Shown here in pieces: positions 52,679 through 61,975 of a stretch of DNA of 64,000 bases (position 1 is the stretch's first letter; each line of letters starts with the position of its first letter). Origin of the DNA: an uncultured Granulosicoccus sp. (GTDB lineage: Bacteria > Pseudomonadota > Gammaproteobacteria > Granulosicoccales > Granulosicoccaceae); assembly GCA_937924505.1 (NCBI GenBank), contig CALDSR010000057.1, positions 1 through 64,000 of the forward strand, read 5' to 3'. Position numbers and translations under genes: made by a program. The notes beneath the pieces were generated by a model. The model had not been told where the DNA came from. It saw nothing but the letters and a program-made list of their open reading frames with translations, and made no database searches.

Positions 52679-53668
52679 ATGGCACGTGTTGATGGCATAA
52701 AACAAGGCGATTCGAACCTGGCGACCGATCGACGACATTATTATTCGTCATCGCAAGGTCCGTTTTACAATGCAAACAATATCTACCTCTTCTACGGTGG
52801 AGGTGATCGTGGTGCGATGGTCGATCTCATCACGCACGATATTCGACGTGGAAAACGCCTGACGCGGGTGGAAGGCGAGCCCGGCAGCGGTAAAACGATG
52901 ATGTCTCTCGTTCTCGCTGATCGTTTGAATCGTTATTTCAACATTATTCGCTACGACTTGGCTGAGACCTCGCGGGTGCTGCTTCTGCGTCAACTCCTGA
53001 TAGAGCTGTGTCCCGGTGACGCGACTTTGCTGGATGGCATCAAGCATGACGGTGCGCCAAGCGATGTGCTGCTTGCCCGCGCTCAGATAGTTGTTGAGCG
53101 ACAATTGCGCTCCTCTCTGCAAGCTGGCAAGCCTTATGTGCTGATGATCGATGCTCAGACTCGATTGAATAATGAAGCCTTCGAGTTACTGACCCGACTG
53201 TCATCGTTAGAACATCTGGGTGTTCCGGCCATGCATGTCATTATTTTTGAGCCTGGCGAAAAGCTCGTGGGGCATGGTTCAGTCCAGAACCGGATGTCCA
53301 ATGACGATGAACCGTATCAATTGCGGCGACTGTCGCTTAATGAGGTATCCGAGTTTTTGCGTCACCATATGCTGCTATTCGACTTCAACCGCCGTGATCA
53401 ATTCACTCGGGACATGGCGTACTTTATTGCGGATCGATCAGGGGGCGTATTTCGGTCCATCAATACACTCGCTCGCAACGCCTTTCTCATCGCGAGTATC
53501 GAGTCTGCCGAGCAAGTGTCGATGTCGCATCTTCTGATGGCTGGGCTACCGCCGCGCGAAAAAAGCTCGACCAAGTCAGGTTTTTTGCTGAATCACCGGC
53601 GCGTCCTGTTTGCATTGTTTGGCTCATGTGTTGTAGCCTCTGTCGCAGTACTGGTGTTGCTCCAGTAA
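52679..53668 (+). CDS. ExeA/MshM-like AAA ATPase with C-terminal membrane anchor
   Basis: A 329-residue protein: AAA domain with Walker A GEPGSGKT (~66-73), a Walker B strand VLMIDAQTRL where other family members have DEAQ, and a C-terminal helix (~306-328). ExeA- and MshM-type ATPases help install secretins in the cell envelope. The FGGG-like insertion before the Walker A (LFYGGGDRGAMVDLI) is also family-like. It is the first gene of a nine-gene operon and the secretin follows 53 bases later. Confidence 0.82.
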   Translation: MARVDGIKQGDSNLATDRRHYYSSSQGPFYNANNIYLFYGGGDRGAMVDLITHDIRRGKRLTRVEGEPGSGKTMMSLVLADRLNRYFNIIRYDLAETSRVLLLRQLLIELCPGDATLLDGIKHDGAPSDVLLARAQIVVERQLRSSLQAGKPYVLMIDAQTRLNNEAFELLTRLSSLEHLGVPAMHVIIFEPGEKLVGHGSVQNRMSNDDEPYQLRRLSLNEVSEFLRHHMLLFDFNRRDQFTRDMAYFIADRSGGVFRSINTLARNAFLIASIESAEQVSMSHLLMAGLPPREKSSTKSGFLLNHRRVLFALFGSCVVASVAVLVLLQ

Positions 53669-53721
53669 GATACGCTTTACGCAGGTCATGAAGACTTGCG
53701 CTTACAAAAGGATTTGTATAA

Positions 53722-55272
53722 ATGCAAAGCTCAATACCAGCTTGTCTGGTCGTCGTTGTAGCAGTCGGACTTGGTGCTTGCCAGGCACAATTACTTGAAC
53801 CAGCGTCCTTCACACCTTCATCTGGTGTTGACTCTGCGTTGCAATTGCAGCAAGAGGTCAGCGACTGGCTGTCTCTTGAGCAGGTTCCCGCCGATCCGCC
53901 GACCGCCAACCCGAATGCAACGACATTTGATGTCAACGCCGTTCAAGTGCCACTGGATTCCTTGTTGTATGCGATGAGTCGCGAGGCAGGCCTCGATCTC
54001 ACACTACATCAGTCGCTCGATCAAGCCGTAACGCTTCGGGCAAGTTCGCCGTCACTACCAAAGATACTTGAGAGACTTGCACTGCAAACCGATTTTCGCT
54101 GGCGGCTCAGTGATCGACACCTCGATGTTTGGGGGGCGGAGCCGTTCTCAGAAAGTTATGCCGTTGATTACCTGAATATACAAAGAGCGACGTCGAGTAG
54201 TGTTGGCCTTGCGACTGAAGTCGGCACGATCAACGCGAGCGACGCGCGAGCGTCAGGTATTGCCAACAGTTCCTCGACGCGCATCGAGAACCTGTCGGAG
54301 CATCATTTCTGGCAGTCGTTGAGTGCCGATCTGGATGCGATGCTCATGCATGCCAGCGATGCCGGTTCCCGATACTCAATAAACAAAGAGGCAGGACTTT
54401 TGACCTTGCACGGAGTGCCATCCGTGCATCGGCGAGTAAATCATTATCTGGAAAGCTTGCATGCCAGTGCAAATCGGCAAGTGCTCATCGAGGCAACCGT
54501 TGTCGAAGTAACTTTATCCGATCGGTATGACGCTGGTATTGATTGGCAGCTGCTGTCCAATAGTGACAATGGCATCAGCGCCGTGCAGGCGTTGCTCGGC
54601 GCACCTGCGGTTACTCGCGAGAGCGTGGACAGAATTCCGGCCGGGAATGGTCTTGTCAGCCTGGTCAGAAAGGGTGGGCTTGCCGATATCACCGCCACAC
54701 TGAGCTTGCTTGAACAGTTTGGTGATGTGCGCATTCTCTCGCGTCCACGCATCATCGCGTTGAATAATCAGTCTTCGGTGTTGAAGGTTGTCGATAATCG
54801 AGTGTACTTCACGGTGAACGTAGAACGTCGTCAAAGTGAAGAACGAGACGAGGTCACCACGGAAACTGAAATTCATACAGTACCTGTGGGCCTTGTCATG
54901 AACGTCACTCCACAGATCAGTAGTGAAGGCGATGTCATGCTGAATGTGCGACCGTCAATGTCGCGTATTCTCGGCTTTGTCGATGATCCAAATCCTGAAT
55001 TGGCTGTGGCTCAAGTCCGCAATAGTGTGCCCGAGATACAAGTGCGCGAAATGGAATCGATGCTTCGCGTACATAGTGGCGATGTGGCAATCATTGGTGG
55101 ACTGATGCAGGAATCGACCAGGGAGAATGTATCGCGTCTACCTGGACTTGGGCGATTGCCAATGTTCGGAAAATTGTTTTCCAGCGTCCAGAAAAATCGC
55201 TCGCAAACCGAGTTGATGATAGTGCTTCGTCCGACAGTCATGCCATCTCGGCAAAGGTTAAAAGCATCCTGA
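53722..55272 (+). CDS. outer-membrane secretin (MshL/PilQ-like lipoprotein)
   Basis: A 516-residue secretin. The lipobox is GLGAC (Cys ~20), and AAGGAT ten bases upstream supports the start. A secretin N-domain (about 70-140, PLDSLLYAMSREAGLDLTLH) precedes an N1-like domain. The secretin barrel region (~285-510) has ILSRPRIIALNNQSSVLKV, PEIQVREMESMLRVHSGDVA and LPGLGRLPMFGKLF. It forms the outer-membrane channel for the pilus or substrate. The ATPase gene starts in its stop (TGATG). Confidence 0.9.
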   Translation: MQSSIPACLVVVVAVGLGACQAQLLEPASFTPSSGVDSALQLQQEVSDWLSLEQVPADPPTANPNATTFDVNAVQVPLDSLLYAMSREAGLDLTLHQSLDQAVTLRASSPSLPKILERLALQTDFRWRLSDRHLDVWGAEPFSESYAVDYLNIQRATSSSVGLATEVGTINASDARASGIANSSSTRIENLSEHHFWQSLSADLDAMLMHASDAGSRYSINKEAGLLTLHGVPSVHRRVNHYLESLHASANRQVLIEATVVEVTLSDRYDAGIDWQLLSNSDNGISAVQALLGAPAVTRESVDRIPAGNGLVSLVRKGGLADITATLSLLEQFGDVRILSRPRIIALNNQSSVLKVVDNRVYFTVNVERRQSEERDEVTTETEIHTVPVGLVMNVTPQISSEGDVMLNVRPSMSRILGFVDDPNPELAVAQVRNSVPEIQVREMESMLRVHSGDVAIIGGLMQESTRENVSRLPGLGRLPMFGKLFSSVQKNRSQTELMIVLRPTVMPSRQRLKAS

Positions 55273-56723
55273 TGAGTATGTCGGCTTACATCAATCTGGC
55301 TGAATTCATTCCCAGTCGGTTCGCGGCAGAACAGCTGCCTGAGGATATTGCGAAACGTCTTCAGGTGTTGCCTGTGTCGCTGAACAAGGCGACTTCAGAG
55401 CTGACTCTCGCTCACGGTGGCGAGCCTTCGCTGCCGGTACGGGATTCCTTGCGACGCTGCGTAGACAAATCGCTGAAGATCACTTGGATCAAGGCTGATC
55501 CAGCAATGATCGGTGCCAGCATCGAGAATTGTTATGCCCGTCAGCATGATGTATCGGTGCTTATCGAGCAATGCTGGCTGTTCGGTGAAGAGTCGGTATC
55601 CATTCCCGCTCTTCTCGATGCACTGATTTGTCGTGGTGTTGATGCTCGCGCCTCGGATATTCATATCTCTGCAAATAGTGACGCGATAGCGCTAAGGTTC
55701 AGAATCGATGGTGTGATATCAAACATTGGGAAACTGCCGCTCAGCTTTCTTGATGCATTGACGGTTCGCATCAAGATCATCAGCGAACTTGATATCGCTG
55801 AAACTCGCCGTCCACAAGATGGGCAATTCAGACGGTTGATCAATGGTGTACCCCTTGAATGCCGAATTTCCACGTTCCCGACCTGTCAAGGCGAGAACAT
55901 TGTCATGCGACTGCTCGATCAGGAGCAGCGACTTCGAACCGTAAACGAACTTGCCTTGCCTGCCGGGATAGCGAAGCAGTTACATGATCTGGTCCTGCAG
56001 CCAAGTGGCATGCTGATCGTCTGTGGCCCGACGGGTTCAGGCAAGAGCAGTACCTTGTTCAGCCTGCTTGGTGAACGAGACATTGCAACGCTTAATATCA
56101 TGAGTCTTGAGGATCCTGTTGAAATTCGTTTGCCTGGTATTCGACAATCGAATGTAGACAGTGATCGTGGGCTGGACTTTGCGAGCGGTGTACGTGCCCT
56201 GTTACGACAGGATCCGGACGTACTCCTGATTGGAGAAATACGGGACGCAGACAGTGCCGCGATGGCTTTTCGAGCAGCGATGACCGGGCATCAGGTGCTG
56301 ACGACAGTACATGCTTCGGATACGTTTTCGACCATTGATCGTTTGCGAGAGCTTGGTGTTACCGCTGAAGTTCTATCGTCGACGGTACGAGGAATCGTAG
56401 CGCAGCGACTGCTACGCAAGCGTTGTAATTATTGTTGTGCGAAAAATCATGTGAAGGATTATGGCCACACCGGCCGTGCCGATTGTAGCGCCTGTCACGG
56501 AACCGGGTACTTCGGACGTCAGGCTATCGTTGAAGTTTTGATTTTTACCGATTCCATCAGGAAAGACATCATGGCACATTGCTCGACTCAAAAGCTGGTC
56601 GAGCGGGTAAAAAATGAAGGGTTTTGCAGCTTGCGCGATGCTGCGAATTTCTTGTTGGGCTCAGGCCTCACGTCCCAGGCTGAAATTGATCGTGTCTTGG
56701 GCCAAGAGACTATAGGCTTGTGA
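55272..56723 (+). CDS. GspE/PilB-type assembly ATPase
   Basis: A 483-residue secretion/assembly ATPase. It has an N1-type domain (~1-100), Walker A CGPTGSGKSST (~251-261), the Asp box around LNIMSLEDPVE, Walker B DVLLIGEIRD (~316-325), the His box VLTTVHASD and a zinc tetracysteine site (CNYCC ~385, CSACHG ~405). It powers subunit extrusion from the cytoplasmic face. It is coupled to the secretin gene by one base and to the GspF-like gene by four. Confidence 0.92.
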   Translation: MSMSAYINLAEFIPSRFAAEQLPEDIAKRLQVLPVSLNKATSELTLAHGGEPSLPVRDSLRRCVDKSLKITWIKADPAMIGASIENCYARQHDVSVLIEQCWLFGEESVSIPALLDALICRGVDARASDIHISANSDAIALRFRIDGVISNIGKLPLSFLDALTVRIKIISELDIAETRRPQDGQFRRLINGVPLECRISTFPTCQGENIVMRLLDQEQRLRTVNELALPAGIAKQLHDLVLQPSGMLIVCGPTGSGKSSTLFSLLGERDIATLNIMSLEDPVEIRLPGIRQSNVDSDRGLDFASGVRALLRQDPDVLLIGEIRDADSAAMAFRAAMTGHQVLTTVHASDTFSTIDRLRELGVTAEVLSSTVRGIVAQRLLRKRCNYCCAKNHVKDYGHTGRADCSACHGTGYFGRQAIVEVLIFTDSIRKDIMAHCSTQKLVERVKNEGFCSLRDAANFLLGSGLTSQAEIDRVLGQETIGL

Positions 56724-57784
56724 TTCGTTTTACGCCAAGCTGCAGCGACGCGCATCTTGCGATAGGGTTTTTTCATTTGGCGCATTTGCTCGATGCAGGC
56801 CTTCCGGCTGACGAAGCACTCGCTGATGTGCAGGTGATGGAAGCTCAGCGTCGCATGCGTAAAGTGTGGTTTGAAATTCTCGTCGACGTAAGAGATGGCA
56901 AAAATCTATCAGCGGCCATGCGGCGCTGGCCACATGTGTTCAACGCTCCGATATTGGCCATTGTGGCGGCAGGGGAGGCTGCGGGCAAGCTGACTGATGC
57001 GATACATGAAGTTGAATCATTGCTCCGATGGCAGGCTGAATTACGCAATCGTCTGGCCGCTGTACTCATCTACCCGTGTTTTGCAGTGTTGGTAATGTTG
57101 TTCGTCGTGTTGTTTCTTTTTACGTCGGTCGTGCCAAGCCTGGCGGATTACCTTGCTTCAGAAGATGTTTCGTCGATAAGCTGGCATACAAAGTCAGCAT
57201 TACTGCTAAGTCGATCTTTGACAGGTCTGACATGGCAAAGCGTTTTAGTCGTCGGTGTGGTCGTTGGCCTCTTTGTATTAGCGTTTGCCGGTACCAGGCG
57301 TGGCCGTTGCATCGTCGATGTGCTCACTCTCCAAATTCCCCTGATCGGAGAAATGCTCATTGCATTGTGGGTTTCTCGCTATTGTCAATTAGTCGGAAAA
57401 CTATATTCGGCCGGAGTGCCGTTGATTGACGCCATGGAACACGGTGAGCATTCGATTGCCAATCAGGTTCTGCACGCGCGATATGTAAAAGCACGGCATT
57501 CGGTGAGTCAGGGCGCGACTCTGACCAAGGCGTTTGAGAATGATTCGCTTATACCGGTTATTTTCAGACGCTTGCTGGCAGTGGGCGAATCCTCTGGACA
57601 GTTGGATGCCGCCCTGTTGCGCTGTAGTACTCAGCTGCACAGGCAAACGAGCTATCGCATTGAACGAATTGAAAAGTTAATGGGGCCAGTAATGTTGTGC
57701 GTTGTGGGTCTGTTGCTGTTATGGATTGTTGTCTCGGTACTATCTCCTGTTTATCAATCGGCCATTGAGGTGGTTATTCAATGA
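56720..57784 (+). CDS. GspF/PilC-type inner-membrane platform protein
   Basis: A 354-residue platform protein with two T2SSF domains (about 15-135 and 215-340) and three hydrophobic helices (~115-135, ~170-190, ~325-347). VAAGEAAGKLTDAI and LLAVGESSGQLDAAL are the paired family motifs. It starts with GTG inside the stop of the ATPase gene (GTGA). Confidence 0.9.
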   Translation: MIRFTPSCSDAHLAIGFFHLAHLLDAGLPADEALADVQVMEAQRRMRKVWFEILVDVRDGKNLSAAMRRWPHVFNAPILAIVAAGEAAGKLTDAIHEVESLLRWQAELRNRLAAVLIYPCFAVLVMLFVVLFLFTSVVPSLADYLASEDVSSISWHTKSALLLSRSLTGLTWQSVLVVGVVVGLFVLAFAGTRRGRCIVDVLTLQIPLIGEMLIALWVSRYCQLVGKLYSAGVPLIDAMEHGEHSIANQVLHARYVKARHSVSQGATLTKAFENDSLIPVIFRRLLAVGESSGQLDAALLRCSTQLHRQTSYRIERIEKLMGPVMLCVVGLLLLWIVVSVLSPVYQSAIEVVIQ

Positions 57785-59265
57785 GCGTGTTTAACAGGCA
57801 TGCTGGCAAAGACGAGACGATCGTGCTGTTACAGGACGAGCATGCAGTCTGGTCTCGCTGGCGAGGGGATCAGCTCATTGATCGGCGGGTCATTTTGCAT
57901 GGTGACAATAATACCGATGCTGATCTGATTCCGTTTGAAGGATTGACAGCGATGATGGGGCGCTTCAAACGTCCGGTTTTGAGTCTGATCCTCGACAGTT
58001 CCCTGGATGAGGTGAGCTACTTGGCTGGCACGCGTTTCCACCATGGCCTTCTCAGGATGTCGAATGATATTGAACCCGTTCATGAGTCGCTCAATCAACG
58101 CTGTCAAATATGGTTGAAAGAGGTTCAAGAGCAAGGTGTGGTTTTCGATTGCGTTGTGAGCACACTCAGATTGCTTTTAACAAAATACCGTAAGATAGCC
58201 AAGCAAACGTTAATCGTCGTTGATGATGATCAATTGATCCGCCATGTGTTATTCCATCGGGGTCGCATAGTCTATGCGCGACAATGCCATGGTGTTAGTG
58301 ACGGTGTATCGCATGCCGCCCTGGCTGAATCGCTGGAATATCTTGATGGTTCGGCGTCGGCTATGCTTTCTCACGATTGTGAAATTGTTTATCTTGGATC
58401 CGATCTCGCTTGTCTCGATTTATTGAACAAAACGTCCACAGGATCAGTTGTTCATGAGGCTTCGAAAACGGTCACTGAATGGTACTTCGAATTATTCAGG
58501 CGGCAACGATGGCGAATGCGTAGCAGGATGTTGAATCGCCAGTTGAACCATATTTTGAATGGGCAGCTGGATAAATCGATATCGCGCCGACAGTTACGCC
58601 ACAGTGAAAGAAAGCGTTACCTTGCTACCCGCTTGACTATATTCATGGCATTGACCTCGTTTATTGTTGCCGGTGTGCATGGTTTTATCGTTGCCAGATA
58701 TCTGCGTAACATCAAAATCGAAACCGCATCTATTTCTGATGAAATATTGTTAGCGAGACAGTCTGCTGCCGACATTCATACTTCCCCGTTGCGGGCCGCC
58801 GAATCGATTGCACGGCTAGAGCTGTTTCATCGTATCGAGCGGCTCGAAACAGCCGCGATGCTCACGTTGATCGCGGACGCGGTGACCCGTCACCCGGAAA
58901 TCATGCTTGATCGACTGGAATGGCTGATGACCGACAACGCTGAAGCGTTGCAATGGATTAGTGTTACATCATTGGAGAATGCGCCTGTTCCGAGCGGTAT
59001 TCGTCAAGTGCTGAACCAGTCTCTTGATAATACAGAGGAGTTGCAAATAAGGACTGGTACGCAGATCGCACTCGAAGGATCAGTTAAAGAGGTGACATTG
59101 CGCGGTAGGCAGGCTGTATTTGAAAAATTTATCAGTTCCCTGGAATCATCTCCAGCTATTGCCTCAGTCGAAGTTGTTATCTCGCCATTGGAATACGCCG
59201 TATCTAGTGAGGTTGACGATTCGGATTCACGCTTTTCCGTGCAGATCTTTCAGTGGTCATCATGA
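57781..59265 (+). CDS. GspL/MshI-PilN-like assembly protein
   Basis: A 494-residue protein with a cytoplasmic N-terminal region (~1-270, actin-like fold possible), one hydrophobic helix (~283-303, TRLTIFMALTSFIVAGVHGF) and a periplasmic C-terminal domain ending in a ferredoxin-like stretch. The layout is that of GspL, or of PilM and PilN in one chain. Sequence similarity is weak; assignment rests on layout and on its place between GspF-like and PilO-like genes, with four-base overlaps on both sides. Confidence 0.7.
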   Translation: MSVFNRHAGKDETIVLLQDEHAVWSRWRGDQLIDRRVILHGDNNTDADLIPFEGLTAMMGRFKRPVLSLILDSSLDEVSYLAGTRFHHGLLRMSNDIEPVHESLNQRCQIWLKEVQEQGVVFDCVVSTLRLLLTKYRKIAKQTLIVVDDDQLIRHVLFHRGRIVYARQCHGVSDGVSHAALAESLEYLDGSASAMLSHDCEIVYLGSDLACLDLLNKTSTGSVVHEASKTVTEWYFELFRRQRWRMRSRMLNRQLNHILNGQLDKSISRRQLRHSERKRYLATRLTIFMALTSFIVAGVHGFIVARYLRNIKIETASISDEILLARQSAADIHTSPLRAAESIARLELFHRIERLETAAMLTLIADAVTRHPEIMLDRLEWLMTDNAEALQWISVTSLENAPVPSGIRQVLNQSLDNTEELQIRTGTQIALEGSVKEVTLRGRQAVFEKFISSLESSPAIASVEVVISPLEYAVSSEVDDSDSRFSVQIFQWSS

Positions 59266-59777
59266 AAGTTGGTCAACTGATAAAGCATGTCGTGCCTTTG
59301 ATGGTGATAATTGTCGCGATTCTCGTCTTGATGGCCAATGAGCGACAGCGCGCCATTGCAGATTCTGAGTTGAGAGCAAGGCAACGTGAGAACCAACAAC
59401 TGCAACGCGCACTGAATCAGTTGCAAGCGCCTGATGCAGCGGTAAAGCTGCGCGCTTTCGCAGGCGGGATGGGTGCGATTCGATTGAGTTTTATCGAATC
59501 CCTGAATACGATAAAAGAACTCCCTGGCGTAATGGATCTGCGCTACGTCTTGGCAAATAGCCGAGCCCCATCTCCTCACCCTGACTATCTGCGTAGCACT
59601 ATACGCCTTGAATTGCAGCACGCCGAATCTTTATTGGCGGTGGTAGAGCATCTGAATGCAGCCGCTTCAATCTGGCCTTATCTATTGCGTGGATGCGCGA
59701 TGTTTCGACAGGAGGTGCCTGACAGCCTGGCTGTCACGTGTTTCTATGATGTATACGTCTGGGATGCGTTGTCGTGA
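59262..59777 (+). CDS. PilO/GspM-like assembly protein
   Basis: A 171-residue bitopic protein: one N-terminal helix (VVPLMVIIVAILVLM), a short coiled coil (ERQRAIADSELRARQRENQQ...) and a periplasmic alpha/beta domain (~75-171). This is the usual PilO/GspM layout. ATG 59262 lies in the stop of the preceding gene, which is why it is preferred over the GTG at 59253. No strong sequence motif is visible. Confidence 0.68.
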   Translation: MKVGQLIKHVVPLMVIIVAILVLMANERQRAIADSELRARQRENQQLQRALNQLQAPDAAVKLRAFAGGMGAIRLSFIESLNTIKELPGVMDLRYVLANSRAPSPHPDYLRSTIRLELQHAESLLAVVEHLNAAASIWPYLLRGCAMFRQEVPDSLAVTCFYDVYVWDALS

Positions 59778-60268
59778 AAGCTATCGGCATGGCACTGTTG
59801 ATTGTATGGTCATCAGCCCTGATGGTCAGTGCAAACGAGCCGTCGCTGGGAGACAGGCGATTGTTCTTTTCCGTGCAAGAGCGTCAGGCCATGACGGACG
59901 CCGACGAAAAATTCGGGCCGGACAGTGCGACGCCCGGAGTCAGTGGAGAGAATCGTGCTGCCGAGTCAGCTGCGTCGACCTTGGTAGTTTCACCGTCAAC
60001 CCGTCGCGCATCAAAAAATACACCCAACCAGCGATCTACTTTGATCATTAATGGTTTCTTCGAGACGTCGGGTTATCTGACGCTCTTTGTTAATGGGAAG
60101 CCATGTCAACGTTTGTCACTGACTTTAAAAATTCCGCAGAAAATAAGCTGCGGTCAATTAGCAGAGAAACTGCTGCCAATAATATCGCTAGAGCGAATAG
60201 ACAAGTATCACTTGGTGGTAAAAGGCTCTGACGGCTACGTTGTGACAATGGATCGCATAGTCGAGTAA
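59774..60268 (+). CDS. small periplasmic pilus-assembly protein (PilP/MshK-like)
   Basis: A 164-residue protein with a signal peptide (MALLIVWSSALMVSA), a polar linker of ~60 residues and a C-terminal domain (~88-164) with two cysteines (GKPCQRL, ISCGQL), which could form a disulfide. PilP/GspC/MshK-type proteins have this layout and contact the secretin. The match is positional and structural rather than by clear motif. GTG start overlaps the preceding stop. Confidence 0.55.
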   Translation: MKAIGMALLIVWSSALMVSANEPSLGDRRLFFSVQERQAMTDADEKFGPDSATPGVSGENRAAESAASTLVVSPSTRRASKNTPNQRSTLIINGFFETSGYLTLFVNGKPCQRLSLTLKIPQKISCGQLAEKLLPIISLERIDKYHLVVKGSDGYVVTMDRIVE

Positions 60269-60272
60269 GCAG

Positions 60273-61265
60273 ATGAAGAAAAATGGTTTTGCAATCGTCT
60301 TGATGTTGATTTTTCTGTTAAGCATCGGTGCCGTTCTCGGGTTTCAGCAAGGCGAGCTGAATGTATCTTCGCGACTGGATCAGCGCCTGTCACGTCTGCA
60401 ATCTCTGAGTGCAGCAAAACAGTCATTACTTCATTACGCGAGCACTTACAGTGATCTGTACGGACCCTCCGGGTCGGGGCCTGGGCATCTGCCATGTCCG
60501 GATACTGACGCCCATCGTGTATCACTCGACGATGCGGAGCGCATATCTCCGTTTTTTGGAGATAGCCCTGATCCGCCTTGCGGCCGTGGAAGCCATGCAC
60601 TGGGATACCTGCCAAGACATGTCAGTCTTGCCGACACTCGCTACGCGTTTCATGCCGAAGTCGAGCAGAACATCTGGTACCGTTTGGAAAGCAGTTACGT
60701 GAACAACCCACTTAACCGAGTCGTAAACTCTCAATCGGTTCAAGTTTCTTCTTCACGTCGAAAAATAGTGGATCTTGTATTTCCACCAGGCGACGTGCTT
60801 GACCGATGGAGCGAGCTTGACGGGCTGCTGGATATCGGTGATCGATGGACGATATCGAACAGACGCGAAAACTTTGTGGCAGTAGCTGTCACGGATCATG
60901 AAATACTTCGGGTTACGACCCGTCGGGTTCTTCGTTGGTTTATAGATAACTATAAAAGCAGTCGTGTGATCAGTTGTGAGAATTATGGACGTTGCAATGC
61001 GGTACCTGAATCACTCGTAGGATGCCCGAGTCTGGATCTCGCCGAGGTCTCAACTTTACTGTGGTTAATGCCCGACACTGAGGTGGCAGAGTGCCATGCT
61101 TCGATGCTGGAAGCCATTGACCTGCAGCGTCACTGGTTCATGCGAAATGAATGGTTTGAAACCTTCGATATCACCGTCGACGATGCCTGCCTGGAGGCTC
61201 ATTACACGAGCTGCCAACTGATTCGCCTCGATGATCACAATCTATCACTGGTATTTTCATCGTGA
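60273..61265 (+). CDS. PilX/GspK-like minor (pseudo)pilin
   Basis: A 330-residue protein with a class III prepilin-like start: MKKNG then FAIVLMLIFLLSIGAVLG. Cleavage after Gly5 is expected, and the usual Glu at mature position 5 is absent, as in GspK/PilX-type tip subunits. The long C-terminal domain contains about nine cysteines (CPDTD, PPCGRG, SCENYGRC, GCPSL and others), suggesting disulfides. It probably caps or initiates the filament. Confidence 0.7.
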   Translation: MKKNGFAIVLMLIFLLSIGAVLGFQQGELNVSSRLDQRLSRLQSLSAAKQSLLHYASTYSDLYGPSGSGPGHLPCPDTDAHRVSLDDAERISPFFGDSPDPPCGRGSHALGYLPRHVSLADTRYAFHAEVEQNIWYRLESSYVNNPLNRVVNSQSVQVSSSRRKIVDLVFPPGDVLDRWSELDGLLDIGDRWTISNRRENFVAVAVTDHEILRVTTRRVLRWFIDNYKSSRVISCENYGRCNAVPESLVGCPSLDLAEVSTLLWLMPDTEVAECHASMLEAIDLQRHWFMRNEWFETFDITVDDACLEAHYTSCQLIRLDDHNLSLVFSS

Positions 61266-61948
61266 GTTATATCAGCTATATGAAGTCCAAACATAGAGGT
61301 GTCACACTGGTTGAGTTGTCTATCGTCCTGGTTATTCTCGGCATCCTGATGCAAAGCGCGGTTGCGCCACTGGGTCCTGCACGTGAATTACAACGTATTC
61401 GAACCGCTGCCAAAGAACTCGATATCATCAAACAGGCAATGATCAGTCACCTGGTGTTGTACGGTGCATTACCTTGCCCATTGCATGCCCGATTATCTGA
61501 AGTTGATTGTTCTCAAGCTAGTGGAAAAATCTCGGCAGTCGATTTGGGCCTCGGCGGGATCATGGCCGAGTCCAATGCTTTGCTTGATCCGTGGGGGCGT
61601 CCGTATCGATATGCCATCAGTGAAGGTGAGCCGGCATGGACATCGGCACACAGCTTTCTGGAAAAACCGATCGACCAATGGCAGGCGACGCTGATCTTGT
61701 GCAAGCGCGCTCAGTCGTCTGGCTGTAACCGTGGGCAGCTACGCGCTGACAATATTGCCTTTGTCGTGTATTCACTCGGGGCTGATTCGCAAGAGACCGG
61801 TGATCAACAAGAGAACATGGATGGCGACAACGTATTCAGCGTACGTGAAGCGTCTATACGAGTCGATGAAAAATACGATGACCATGTCATCTGGGCTACG
61901 CAAAGCGAACTCTTGTATTGGTTGTTGCGCGCAGGTGTTATGGGGTGA
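61262..61948 (+). CDS. type IV prepilin-like protein
   Basis: A 228-residue prepilin with leader SKHRG and mature start VTLVELSIVLVILGIL, including the conserved Glu at mature position 5. GTG at 61262 overlaps the preceding stop; ATG at 61280 would give a shorter, more usual leader. The C-terminal domain carries four or five cysteines and a GSP/PulG-like DPWGRPYRY turn (~124). It is the only classic prepilin of the operon. No prepilin peptidase is in the window. Confidence 0.84.
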   Translation: MSYISYMKSKHRGVTLVELSIVLVILGILMQSAVAPLGPARELQRIRTAAKELDIIKQAMISHLVLYGALPCPLHARLSEVDCSQASGKISAVDLGLGGIMAESNALLDPWGRPYRYAISEGEPAWTSAHSFLEKPIDQWQATLILCKRAQSSGCNRGQLRADNIAFVVYSLGADSQETGDQQENMDGDNVFSVREASIRVDEKYDDHVIWATQSELLYWLLRAGVMG

Positions 61949-61975
61949 ACCGGATGTTGAAGGCTAGCGTTCCCC

